From the NCBI RefSeq assembly GCF_014268815.2, contig NZ_JABWRE020000001.1:997001-1061000 (forward strand): a stretch of 64,000 nucleotides of DNA, given 5' to 3'. Source of the DNA: Pseudomonas urmiensis (lineage in GTDB: Bacteria > Pseudomonadota > Gammaproteobacteria > Pseudomonadales > Pseudomonadaceae). Positions 49,301-57,860 of the stretch are shown here, in pieces (position 1 is the stretch's first letter; each line of letters starts with the position of its first letter). Under the pieces are notes generated by a model that saw nothing but the letters and a program-made list of their open reading frames with translations, did no database searches and was not told the DNA's origin. The translations under genes were made by a program, and so were the position numbers.

Positions 49301-52300
49301 TACCTGACGTTCCTCGAGCGCATGCCGCTGACGCCCAACGGCAAGCTCGACCGCAAGGCGCTGCCGGCGGTCGACCTCAGTCGTCAGCAGCGTGTGCACC
49401 AGGCGCCGCGTACGCCCCTTGAGCAGCAGCTGGCGGCGATCTGGGCCAGTGTGCTCAAGGTTGAGCAGGTCGGCCTTGGCGACAATTTCTTCGAGCTGGG
49501 TGGCCATTCGCTGCTGGCCTCGCAGATGGTCGGCCGGGTGCGTCAGCAACTGTCCATCGAAGTGCCGCTGCGCAGCCTGTTCGAGGCCCAGGACCTGGCC
49601 GGCTTCGCCGAGCGGGTCGCCCGCGCCGGTGGCAGCCAAGCGCAGCCGGCGATGGTCGCGCTCGAGCGCGGTGCGCCGCTGGCGCTGTCCTACGCCCAGC
49701 AACGGCAGTGGGTGCTGTGGCAGTTGGAGCCGCACAGTAGCGCCTACAACATCGCCTCGGCCTTGCGCCTGCAAGGGGCGCTGGACGTTGCTGCGCTCAG
49801 CCGTGCCTTCCAGACCTTGCTGGCACGCCACGAAAGCCTGCGCACCACCTTCGCCCAGGAGGCCGGCGAAGTGCGCCAGGTCATCCATGCAGCACAGGCG
49901 TTCGAGTGGAAGATCGGCCACGCGCAGGTGTCCGCCGATGGACTGCGCGAGGCAGTGGAAACGCTGACCCGCCAGCCGTTCGATCTGGAGCGCGGCCCGC
50001 TGCTGCGGGTCGACCTGCTGCGTCTGGGCGCGCAGGAGCACGTGTTGGTGCTCAACCTGCACCACATCATCACTGACGGTTGGTCGATGGCGGTACTGGT
50101 CGACGAACTGGTCAGCCTGTACCAGGGCTACAGCCAGGGCCGCGAGGTCAGCTTGGCCGCGCTGGCGGTACAGTACGCCGACTACGCCGCCTGGCAGCGC
50201 CAGTGGATGGAGGCCGGCGAGCAAGCGCGGCAGCTGGATTACTGGCTGGGCCAGTTGGGTGACCAGCAGCCGGTGCTGGAGCTGCCGACCGACCGTCCAC
50301 GCCCGGCGCAACCGAGTCGAGCGGGCGACCAGGTGCGGCTGGTGCTCGACGATGAACTGGTGCAGGCACTCAAGGCCCAGGCGCGAGCCCAAGGCGTGAC
50401 GGTGTTCATGCTGTTGCTGGCCAGCTTCCAGGCCTTGTTGCACCGCTATTCGGCGCAGCAGGATATCCGCGTGGGGGTGCCTGTGGCCAACCGCACCCGG
50501 GGCGAAACCGAGGGGGTGGTCGGCTTCTTCGTCAACACCCAGGTGCTCAAGGCCCAGTTCCACCTGCGCCAGCGCTTCAGCGAGCTGCTCGAACAGGTGC
50601 GCCAGACGGCCGTGGATGCCCAGTCTCATCAGGACCTGCCCTTCGAGCAGTTGATCAATGCCCTGCAACCGGAGCGCAGCCTCAACCACAGCCCATTGTT
50701 CCAGGTGATGTTCAACCACCAGACCGAGGCCAAGGGCGCGCCGCGTGAGGTCAGTGGGCTGCGTATCGAGGCGGTGGACTGGGCGCTGCACAGCACCCAG
50801 TTCGACCTGACCCTGGACACCGTCGAACATGCCGCCGGCATTGCTGCGGCGTTTACCTTTGCCACCGAACTGTACGATCGCCAGACCATCGAGCAGATGG
50901 CGCGGCATTGGCGCAACCTGCTGCAGGCGGTGAGCCGCGACCCGCACCTGCCGGTGGTGCAACTGCCGATGCTCGATGAGGCCGAACAGCTGCGCATCGT
51001 CGGCGAGTGGAACCGAACCCAAGTGGCCTATCCTGGTGAGCGTTTGGTCCATCAGCTGTTCGAGGACCACGTCCAGCGCCATCCCCATGCGCCCGCGCTG
51101 CTGTTCGCAGAGCAGACCCTGAGCTACGCCGAGCTCGATCAGCGCGCCAACCGCCTGGCACACAAGCTGCGCGAACAAGGGGTTGGCCCGGAAGTGCTGG
51201 TGGGGGTTGCGCTGGAGCGCAGCCTGGAGTTGGTGATCGGCTTGCTGGCCGTGCTCAAGGCAGGCGGCGCCTATGTGCCGCTGGACCCGGATTACCCCGC
51301 TGATCGTCTGGCGTACATGATGCAGGACAGTGGCATCGGCCTGCTGCTGACCCAGCAGGCGCTGGTCGCGCGCCTGCCCATTCCGAGCACGGTACGTAGC
51401 CTGTGCCTGGACCAGCCGCCAGGCTGGCTGGCGGCCTATGTCGACAGCTCACCGCAGCTGACGCTGGCGCCGGGCAACCTGGCCTATGTGATCTACACCT
51501 CGGGTTCGACCGGGCGACCGAAAGGCGCTGGCAATACCCACGAGGCCTTGCTCAACCGTTTGCAGTGGATGCAGCGCGCCTATGGGCTGGATGCCAGCGA
51601 CACGGTGCTGCAGAAAACCCCGTTCAGCTTCGATGTTTCGGTCTGGGAGTTCTTCTGGCCGCTGATGACCGGTGCTCGCCTGGCCATTGCCCTGCCGGGT
51701 GACCACCGTGATCCGCAGCGGCTGTGCCAGACCATCATCGAGCATCGAGTCACTACCCTGCATTTCGTGCCGTCGATGCTCCAGGCGTTCATGGCCAGCA
51801 CAGACGTGGAGCGGTGCCGTAGCGTGCGCCGGGTGGTCTGCAGCGGTGAGGCGTTGTCGGCGCCGCTGGCCCAGCAATGCCTGGAGCGCTTGCCGCAGGC
51901 TGGCCTGTACAACCTGTACGGTCCGACCGAGGCGGCAATCGATGTGACCCACTGGACCTGCGCCGGCAAGCAGGGCGCGAGCGTGCCGATCGGCCAACCG
52001 ATCGATAACCTGCGCACGCACATCCTCGAGCCCGACCTGTGCCCGGCAGCGCGTGGGGTCAATGGTGAGCTGTACCTGGCCGGTGTGGGGCTGGCGCGCG
52101 GTTATCATGGGCGTGCGGCGTTGACCGCCGAGCGCTTTGTCCCCAACCCCTTCGACGCCCAGGGTGGCCGCCTGTATCGCACTGGCGATCTGGCGCGCTA
52201 CCGCGAGGGCGGCGTGATCGACTACGTCGGGCGGATCGACCACCAGGTGAAGATCCGCGGCCTGCGCATCGAACTGGGGGAAATCGAGGCACGCCTGATG

Positions 52301-55300
52301 GAGCACGAGCAGGTGCGCGAGGCGGTGGTGCTGGCCCAGGACGGGCCGAGCGGCAAGCAGTTGGTCGCCTACCTGGTGCCGGTCCAGCCGCAGCGGGTCG
52401 CCGATGACAGCGAGGCTGGGCGGCAATGGCGCGAGGCGCTGCGCCAGTTCCTCGCTCAGGGCTTGCCCGACTACATGGTGCCGGCGCACCTGTTGCTGCT
52501 GGCTAGCATGCCAGTGACGGCCAATGGCAAGTTGGCGCGCAATCTGCTGCCGGCAGCCGACTTCAGCGCTGCCAGGGCCGCGCACGTGGCGCCGCGTACG
52601 CCGCTGGAACAGCAACTGGTGGACATCTGGCAAACGGTGCTGGATCTGCCGCAGGTCGGTATCCAGGACAACTTCTTCGCCCTGGGCGGTGACTCGATCA
52701 TCGCCATCCAGGTGGTCAGCCAGGCCCGTCAAATGGGCCTGGACATCGCCCCCCGCGACCTGTTCCTGAAGCAGACCATCGAGCAGTTGGCCGACAGCGT
52801 CAGCCAATGGCGCGAGGTTGCCCAGCAGCCGGTGGCCCTGCATGGCTTGAGCGAGGCCCAGGTGCAAGCGCTGCCGCTTGAGCATGCGCAGGTGGATGGG
52901 CTGTACAGCCTGTCGCCGATGCAGCAGGGCATGCTGTTCCTGAGCCTGAACGCCAGTCGCGAGGATGAGCTTTACGTCAACCAGCTGAGCGTACCGGTGC
53001 AGGGGTTGGTGGCAGAGCGTCTGCTAAAGGCGTGGCAGCAGGTGATGGCGCGCCACGATATTTTGCGCACCGGCTTGCTCTGGCAGGACCTGGACGAGCC
53101 GCTGCAGTTCGTCCTGCGCGAGCTGCCAGTGCCGCTGCGCGAACTGGACTGGCGTGGGCGCGACGATACCGAGCACGCCCTCAAAGCCCTGGCCGAGCAA
53201 GAGCGCCAGCGTGGCTTCGATCTTGACCAGCCGCCGCTGCAGCGCCTGTTGCTGGTGCGCCTGGGCGAGGATCGTCAGCAACTGATCTGGACCTATCACC
53301 ACATCCTGCTCGATGGCTGGAGCACCTCGCAGTTGATGGGCGAAGTGCTCGCCTGCTACTCGGGGCAGGCGTTGGGCGAGGTGGTGCCCTACCGCGACTA
53401 CATCGGCTGGTTGCGCCAGCAGGACCCGCGCCACAGCGAGGTGTTCTGGCGCCAGCAACTGGCCGCTCTGCAGGAGCCAACCTACCTGGCGGACGCCTTC
53501 GCAAGTGGTGAGCGTGGCAGCGGACACCACGCCCTCTACAGCCGGTTCAGCCAGCAGCAGACCGAGGCGTTGAAGGCGTTCGCCCAGGATCAGCGGATTA
53601 CCCTCAACACCCTGGTGCAAGGCGCCTGGCTGTTGCTGCTCAGTCGCTACAGTGGCCAGCGCAGCGTCACCTTCGGCGCCACCGTGGCGGGACGCCCTGC
53701 AGCGTTGCCAGGGGCGCAGAGCATGCTTGGGCTGTTCATCAACACCTTGCCGGTGATTCACCAGGTCGACCCGCAAGCTCAGGTCGGCCAGTGGCTGCAA
53801 GAGCTGCAGCGGATCAACCTGGAGCTGCGCGATCACGAGTACACGCCGCTGGGCGATCTGCAGCGCTGGTCGGGTCGCAGTGGCCAGGCATTGTTCGACA
53901 GCATCATCGTCTTCGAGAACCAGCCGCTTGATCGCACCCTGCGTGATTGGCAGGACGATACCTTGCAGTTCGGCGATGTCGGCGGATCAGGCCTGACTGA
54001 CTTCCCGATGGACCTGATGGTGATTGTCGAGGAGCAGCTGATCATCGAGTACATGTACCTGCGCCAGTGCTTCAGCGATGAGGCGGTCGAAGGTATCCGG
54101 GCGAACATGGAGGCGCTGTTGCAGGCGCTGACCCTCGATGCGCAAGCGCCGCTGGGCAACCTCGGGTTGCTGGCTCAGGCACCTGCGAACCCGGCCCCGG
54201 TCGAGCACGCGCAGCCGGCGCAGTTGGTGCATCAGCGCATCGCGGATTGGGCAGCCCAACACGGCGCGGCCACCGCGGTCAAAGTCGATCAGCGCAGCCT
54301 GAGCTTTGCCGAGCTCGATCGCGCGGCGAACCAATTGGCCCATGCCTTGATCGCCGAAGGGGTCGGCCCGGAGGTTCGCGTCGGGGTTGCCTTGCAGCGC
54401 AGTGAACGACTGATCGTAGCGTTGCTGGCGGTGCTCAAGGCCGGTGCGGCCTATGTGCCGATCGACACTGCCTACCCCAAGGAGCGCCTGAGCTACCTGA
54501 TGCAGGATTCGGGTATCGCCCTGTTGCTTTGCGAGTCCGCGGCCATCGCCCACTTGCCGAAAGTGGCGACCCTGCACACGCTTGATCTGGACGATTTCGC
54601 GGCTGAGCAATGGCCGGAGCATGCGCCGCAGGTCACGGTCGATCCTGAGAACCTGGCCTACGTGATCTATACCTCCGGATCCACCGGTATGCCCAAGGGC
54701 GTGGTGGTCAGCCAGGGGGCGTTGGCCATGCACTGCCAGGCAGTGGGCGAGCGTTATGAGATGACGCCGGCGGACTGCGAGCTATTGTTCATGTCGTTTG
54801 CCTTCGATGGCGCCCATGAACGCTGGCTGACCGCCTTGACCCACGGCGCCAGCGTGCTGCTGCGCGGTGATGAGCTATGGACGCCGGAGCAGACCTGCCA
54901 GGCCATGCATCGCCATGGCGTCACCGTGGCGGCCTTCCCACCGGTGTATTTGCAGCAGTTGATCGAGCAGGTGCGCGAGGATGGCAACCCGCCCGCGATG
55001 CGCATCTACTGTTTCGGTGGCGATGCGGTGCCGCAGGCCAGCTATGAGCAGGCCCACCAGTTCCTCCGGCCGCGCTACATCATCAACGGCTACGGGCCGA
55101 CCGAGACCGTGGTCACCCCGCTGATCTGGAAAGCCGGCCCCGAGCAACCCTGCGGCGCAGTCTACGCGCCCATTGGCCACCTGGTCGGCCAGCGCAGCGG
55201 CTATGTCATGGATGCCGATCTCAATCCACTGCCGCCCGGTGTGGCCGGAGAGCTGTATCTGGGCGGAGTGGGCGTGGCACGGGGTTACCTGAATCGTCCA

Positions 55301-56770
55301 GGGCTTACCGCAGAGCGATTCGTGGCCGACCCGAACAGCCCGGGGCAGCGCCTGTACCGCACTGGCGATCTGGTGCGCCAGCGCCCTGACGGCACCTTCG
55401 ACTACCTCGGGCGCTTGGACAATCAGGTCAAGGTGCGGGGTTTTCGCATCGAGCTGGGTGAGATCGAGGCACGCCTGAGCGAGATGGAGGAGGTGCGCCA
55501 GGCCGCAGTGGTGGTCAGGGAGGGCCCGGGCGGTAAACAGCTGGTGGGCTATGTGACCTTGGTCGGCAACGCGCAAGGCAACCTTGCCGAGCAGTTGCGC
55601 GAGCGGCTGAAGCGGGAGTTGCCCGAGTACATGGTGCCGGCCCAACTGATGGTACTGGAGCAGTTGCCACTGAGCCCCAATGGCAAGCTGGACCGTAACG
55701 CGCTGCCGGCAATCGAGGCGTGCAGCGAGCATGTCCCGCCGCGCAACGACCTGGAGCGGGCCATCGCGCAGATCTGGCAGCAAGTGCTGAAGGTCGAGCA
55801 GGTCGGTATCACCGATAACTTCTTCGAGCTCGGTGGCGACTCGATCCTCAGCATGCAGGTGGTGGCCAAGTCGCGGGCCTTGAAGAAACATGGTTTCAGC
55901 CTGCGTCTGCGTGACTTGATGCAAAAGCCAAGCATCGCCCAGCTCACCGCCGCCTCTGCCAAGCAGACGCCGCTGTTGTCGTTCAATGGCGAAGTCGCCG
56001 GGCAGGCACCGCTGTTCTGCGTGCATGCCGGCTTCGGTACGGTGTTCGACTACGAGCCACTGGCACGCCGACTCAACGGCCGCTGCCAGGTGATCGGCAT
56101 CCAGGCCCGGCAGTTGCTCGATGCAAGCTGGCAGGCGGCATCGTTGCAGGCCTTGGCGCGTGACTACGTGGCCTGCCTGCGCGAGCGCCAGGCGCAAGGG
56201 CCCTACCGGCTGCTGGGGTGGTCGCTCGGTGGCACCTTGGCTGCATTGATGGCGGCGCAGCTGGAGGGCGAAGGTGAACAGGTGCAATTGCTGGCGCTGT
56301 TGGACAGCTTCGTGCCGAGCCGCGAATCCGCCCAGCAGGCGGATCACTGGCTGGATGACTTGAACGAACTGCTCCAGGCCACGCTACCGGCAGCGCGTAC
56401 GGTAGATCGCGGCGATCCGCGTCAAGAGAGCGCGGTTGGCGCCCGTGAGTTGATCGTCCAGGCCCTTGGCGATGTGCCCGAAGGCGCAGGTTTGGGGGTC
56501 GAGGAGCTGCTTCAAGTGTTCCTCACCGCGCGCACCCTCAAGCGCCTGTCACGTGAGCTGCAGGTGTGCGAAGGGGTCAAGGTACTGCCCCGCAGCTGGT
56601 GGGTCGCTGGCCGTGAGGATGAGCGTGCGGCGCTGGCCGCCCAGCTCGGGCAGTCGCTGGACCATGCACCGATGCTGTCCTGCGGGCACTTCCAGGTTCC
56701 TCATGACGCCGCCGTGCTGGACGCGCTGGAGCATGCCCTTGGGCGCTTGCCGAGCACTGGCCAGGCCTGA
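46367..56770 (+). CDS. Terminal pyoverdine NRPS, three modules plus thioesterase (Gly, Ser, hydroxy-Orn)
   Basis: This protein of 3467 residues is arranged C-A-T-C-A-T-C-A-T-TE. Landmarks are HHIAADG near 177, YTSGSTG near 655, GGHS near 1045, HHIITDG near 1232, YTSGSTG near 1709, GGDS near 2107, HHILLDG near 2311, YTSGSTG near 2768, GGDS near 3156, and the TE nucleophile GWSLGG near 3285 with a C-terminal GHFQVPHD. The pockets read DILQLGLIW (Gly), DVWHVSLID (Ser) and DGEACGGVT (ornithine type, expected to be cyclo-hydroxyornithine). The TE releases the finished chain. I chose the GTG at 46367 (V-Q-A-L-L-D-S-V), with GGAG 9 bases upstream, because the 55 open codons before it cross two hairpins and show no NRPS similarity. 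The third C-domain has a post-epimerase look although no E-domain precedes it. Confidence 0.93.
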   Translation: MQALLDSVESLSSRERKALAALLKRQGVNLYGVTRIFARDSADPTPLSYAQERQWFLWQLDPSSGAYNIGAALQLAGELDPQALQRACQALIERHEVLRTTFRQDGERVVQVIHPQMPFQLQLEPLPPTAPEAADEGLRQQVEACIGQPFDLEQGPLLRMHLLPLAANLHVLVLSVHHIAADGWSMPILINDLVQFYEGFSQGRAVNLPALAVQYADYAIWQRNWMEAGEQERQLAYWKDTLGGEQPVLSLPTNRSRPVVPSGRGERITLDIDADLLQALKALAKAQGVTLFMLLLASFQTLLHRYSGQPQVRVGVPVANRNRSEIQGLIGFFVNTQVLKADFDVHSRFVDVLQQVRETALQAQTHQDLPFEQLVEALQPERSMSHSPLFQVMFNHQTRSSAVQAQVSGLDVAGLQWDSRTTQFDLTLDTSEHADGLFASLTYATDLFDASRIEQLGRHWRNLLLAVCREPGQRVIELALLEDDERQRISAQWNQTAMDYPVGQSVYRLFEQQVQRTPDATALRWGEQTLSYAELNLRANQLAHALREQGVGPEVLVGVAMPRGPRMIIGLLAIFKAGGAYVPLDPDYPSERLAYMMEDSGLALLLSESAVVARLQVPAQVACLCLDSQAEQFAHNPGDNLAIEVAADHPAYVIYTSGSTGRPKGVSVRHGALVNFLWTMAEQPGIDASDRVLSLTSLSFDIAGLELYLPLLHGASVVLLAEQQNKDPFALLKVIEQQAVSVIQATPSTWRMLLDNAPAQALRGKKLLSGGEALTGELAQRLIDQAGHVWNLYGPTETTIWSGLERVSDSHQVWLGRPIGNTAFHVLDAQFEAVPVGVSGELFIAGDGLARGYLNRPGLTAERFIPDPFGAGRLYRTGDLVRYRDDGVLEYMGRIDHQLKIRGFRIELGEIEACLQAHEAVREIAVIDVDGPLGKQLAAYIVAHEPATLQLEDAQLEVLRQALRTHALGQMPDYMVPTYLTFLERMPLTPNGKLDRKALPAVDLSRQQRVHQAPRTPLEQQLAAIWASVLKVEQVGLGDNFFELGGHSLLASQMVGRVRQQLSIEVPLRSLFEAQDLAGFAERVARAGGSQAQPAMVALERGAPLALSYAQQRQWVLWQLEPHSSAYNIASALRLQGALDVAALSRAFQTLLARHESLRTTFAQEAGEVRQVIHAAQAFEWKIGHAQVSADGLREAVETLTRQPFDLERGPLLRVDLLRLGAQEHVLVLNLHHIITDGWSMAVLVDELVSLYQGYSQGREVSLAALAVQYADYAAWQRQWMEAGEQARQLDYWLGQLGDQQPVLELPTDRPRPAQPSRAGDQVRLVLDDELVQALKAQARAQGVTVFMLLLASFQALLHRYSAQQDIRVGVPVANRTRGETEGVVGFFVNTQVLKAQFHLRQRFSELLEQVRQTAVDAQSHQDLPFEQLINALQPERSLNHSPLFQVMFNHQTEAKGAPREVSGLRIEAVDWALHSTQFDLTLDTVEHAAGIAAAFTFATELYDRQTIEQMARHWRNLLQAVSRDPHLPVVQLPMLDEAEQLRIVGEWNRTQVAYPGERLVHQLFEDHVQRHPHAPALLFAEQTLSYAELDQRANRLAHKLREQGVGPEVLVGVALERSLELVIGLLAVLKAGGAYVPLDPDYPADRLAYMMQDSGIGLLLTQQALVARLPIPSTVRSLCLDQPPGWLAAYVDSSPQLTLAPGNLAYVIYTSGSTGRPKGAGNTHEALLNRLQWMQRAYGLDASDTVLQKTPFSFDVSVWEFFWPLMTGARLAIALPGDHRDPQRLCQTIIEHRVTTLHFVPSMLQAFMASTDVERCRSVRRVVCSGEALSAPLAQQCLERLPQAGLYNLYGPTEAAIDVTHWTCAGKQGASVPIGQPIDNLRTHILEPDLCPAARGVNGELYLAGVGLARGYHGRAALTAERFVPNPFDAQGGRLYRTGDLARYREGGVIDYVGRIDHQVKIRGLRIELGEIEARLMEHEQVREAVVLAQDGPSGKQLVAYLVPVQPQRVADDSEAGRQWREALRQFLAQGLPDYMVPAHLLLLASMPVTANGKLARNLLPAADFSAARAAHVAPRTPLEQQLVDIWQTVLDLPQVGIQDNFFALGGDSIIAIQVVSQARQMGLDIAPRDLFLKQTIEQLADSVSQWREVAQQPVALHGLSEAQVQALPLEHAQVDGLYSLSPMQQGMLFLSLNASREDELYVNQLSVPVQGLVAERLLKAWQQVMARHDILRTGLLWQDLDEPLQFVLRELPVPLRELDWRGRDDTEHALKALAEQERQRGFDLDQPPLQRLLLVRLGEDRQQLIWTYHHILLDGWSTSQLMGEVLACYSGQALGEVVPYRDYIGWLRQQDPRHSEVFWRQQLAALQEPTYLADAFASGERGSGHHALYSRFSQQQTEALKAFAQDQRITLNTLVQGAWLLLLSRYSGQRSVTFGATVAGRPAALPGAQSMLGLFINTLPVIHQVDPQAQVGQWLQELQRINLELRDHEYTPLGDLQRWSGRSGQALFDSIIVFENQPLDRTLRDWQDDTLQFGDVGGSGLTDFPMDLMVIVEEQLIIEYMYLRQCFSDEAVEGIRANMEALLQALTLDAQAPLGNLGLLAQAPANPAPVEHAQPAQLVHQRIADWAAQHGAATAVKVDQRSLSFAELDRAANQLAHALIAEGVGPEVRVGVALQRSERLIVALLAVLKAGAAYVPIDTAYPKERLSYLMQDSGIALLLCESAAIAHLPKVATLHTLDLDDFAAEQWPEHAPQVTVDPENLAYVIYTSGSTGMPKGVVVSQGALAMHCQAVGERYEMTPADCELLFMSFAFDGAHERWLTALTHGASVLLRGDELWTPEQTCQAMHRHGVTVAAFPPVYLQQLIEQVREDGNPPAMRIYCFGGDAVPQASYEQAHQFLRPRYIINGYGPTETVVTPLIWKAGPEQPCGAVYAPIGHLVGQRSGYVMDADLNPLPPGVAGELYLGGVGVARGYLNRPGLTAERFVADPNSPGQRLYRTGDLVRQRPDGTFDYLGRLDNQVKVRGFRIELGEIEARLSEMEEVRQAAVVVREGPGGKQLVGYVTLVGNAQGNLAEQLRERLKRELPEYMVPAQLMVLEQLPLSPNGKLDRNALPAIEACSEHVPPRNDLERAIAQIWQQVLKVEQVGITDNFFELGGDSILSMQVVAKSRALKKHGFSLRLRDLMQKPSIAQLTAASAKQTPLLSFNGEVAGQAPLFCVHAGFGTVFDYEPLARRLNGRCQVIGIQARQLLDASWQAASLQALARDYVACLRERQAQGPYRLLGWSLGGTLAALMAAQLEGEGEQVQLLALLDSFVPSRESAQQADHWLDDLNELLQATLPAARTVDRGDPRQESAVGARELIVQALGDVPEGAGLGVEELLQVFLTARTLKRLSRELQVCEGVKVLPRSWWVAGREDERAALAAQLGQSLDHAPMLSCGHFQVPHDAAVLDALEHALGRLPSTGQA

Positions 56771-56794
56771 ACTGTTGCTGTTACTTGAGCTGAC

Positions 56795-56815
56795 GGGGCT
56801 GCCGGGTGCAGCCCC
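56795..56815 (+). terminator. Intrinsic-terminator-like hairpin between the last NRPS and the esterase
   Basis: GGGGCTGC (56795-56802), loop CGGGT, GCAGCCCC (56808-56815), then TTTT. The ribosome binding site of the esterase gene (GGAG at 56820) follows directly, so the element could attenuate expression of that gene. Confidence 0.65.
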
Positions 56816-56830
56816 TTTTGGAGAATACCG

Positions 56831-57787
56831 ATGTCGCTGAACCCTGACCTGGCTGCCTACCTGAAATTGGTGGAGGAGGGCCGCACGACTGGCAAGGTGC
56901 TGCCGATGCATGCGCTGACCCCAGATCAAGCCCGTGAGCAATTCGAGCAGTCCTCGGCGCTGATGGCGCCGAAGGCCGAGGAGCCCGAGCAGATCGACAA
57001 CCTGACCTTGCTCGCGCGCGATGGCCATGCCTTGCAGGCGCGCCTCTACCGGCCACCGGAGGCCGATCCGCACCTGTTGGGCGCGGCGGTGATGTACCTG
57101 CATGGTGGCGGCTACGTGGTAGGCAGCCTCGACTCCCACGATGCCTTGTGCTGGAACCTGGCCCAAGAGGCGGGCGTGCCCGTGCTGTCGGTAGGTTATC
57201 GCCTGGCGCCACAGTGGCGTTTCCCGACGGCGGTCGACGATGCGCTGGATGGCTGGCGCTGGCTGGTCGACAACGCCGCTGAGCTGGGCATCGAGCGCAA
57301 CCGTCTGGCGGTGATGGGCGACAGCGTCGGCGCCAGCCTGGCCACCGTGCTGGCAAGCCAGTTGGCTGAGCAGGCGCAGCTGCCCGCGCCACGGCTGCAG
57401 GTGCTGGTCTACCCGGTGACCGATGCCAGCCGCAGCCGCGCTTCGACGCAGCGCTATGCCAGCGGCTATCTGCTCGAACAACAGACCCTCGAATGGTTCT
57501 ATCGACAGTACGCCCGGCAACCTGCGGACCGTCTCGACCCGCGCTTCTCGCCGTTGCTCGGCGCGGTATCGCCACAGGCGGCGCCGGCCTTGCTGCTGGT
57601 GGCCGAGTGCGATCCTTTGCATGACGAAGGCGTGGCTTATGCGCGTCACCTGGAGGAGGGCGGGGTGCCGGTGAGCTTGCAGGTGATGGCGGGCGTGACC
57701 CATGACTTCATGCGCATGGGCTTGATCATCGAGGAGGCTGAAGAGGGGCTGGCGCTGGTGGTGGAGGCGTTGCGCGAAAGGCTGTGA
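56831..57787 (+). CDS. HSL-family alpha/beta hydrolase (esterase-like) at the end of the NRPS series
   Basis: This 318-residue protein has the hormone-sensitive-lipase pattern: the oxyanion motif YLHGGGYVVGS near residue 91, the nucleophile motif GDSVGASLA near residue 164, an acid in AECDPLHDEG near residue 260, and the histidine in GVTHDFMR near residue 293. No signal peptide is seen, so it should be cytoplasmic. It is co-directional with the terminal NRPS, 60 bp downstream. I recall a similar esterase at this position in P. putida, but its role in pyoverdine formation is not known to me. Possible roles include clearing mis-acylated carriers or cleaving an ester. Start ATG 56831 with GGAG. 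Confidence 0.87.
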   Translation: MSLNPDLAAYLKLVEEGRTTGKVLPMHALTPDQAREQFEQSSALMAPKAEEPEQIDNLTLLARDGHALQARLYRPPEADPHLLGAAVMYLHGGGYVVGSLDSHDALCWNLAQEAGVPVLSVGYRLAPQWRFPTAVDDALDGWRWLVDNAAELGIERNRLAVMGDSVGASLATVLASQLAEQAQLPAPRLQVLVYPVTDASRSRASTQRYASGYLLEQQTLEWFYRQYARQPADRLDPRFSPLLGAVSPQAAPALLLVAECDPLHDEGVAYARHLEEGGVPVSLQVMAGVTHDFMRMGLIIEEAEEGLALVVEALRERL

Positions 57788-57812
57788 GATCGCCCACGAA
57801 GCGCAAATGAAA

Positions 57813-57840
57813 AATCCGCATCCTGTGAGGGATGCGGATT
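57813..57840. terminator. Bidirectional intrinsic terminator between the esterase and fpvA
   Basis: AATCCGCATCC (57813-57823), a 6-base loop and GGATGCGGATT (57830-57840) are followed by six more T. A run of A precedes the stem, so it can end transcription of both convergent genes. Confidence 0.9.
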
Positions 57841-57860
57841 TTTTTTACCCCAGGCGCTGC

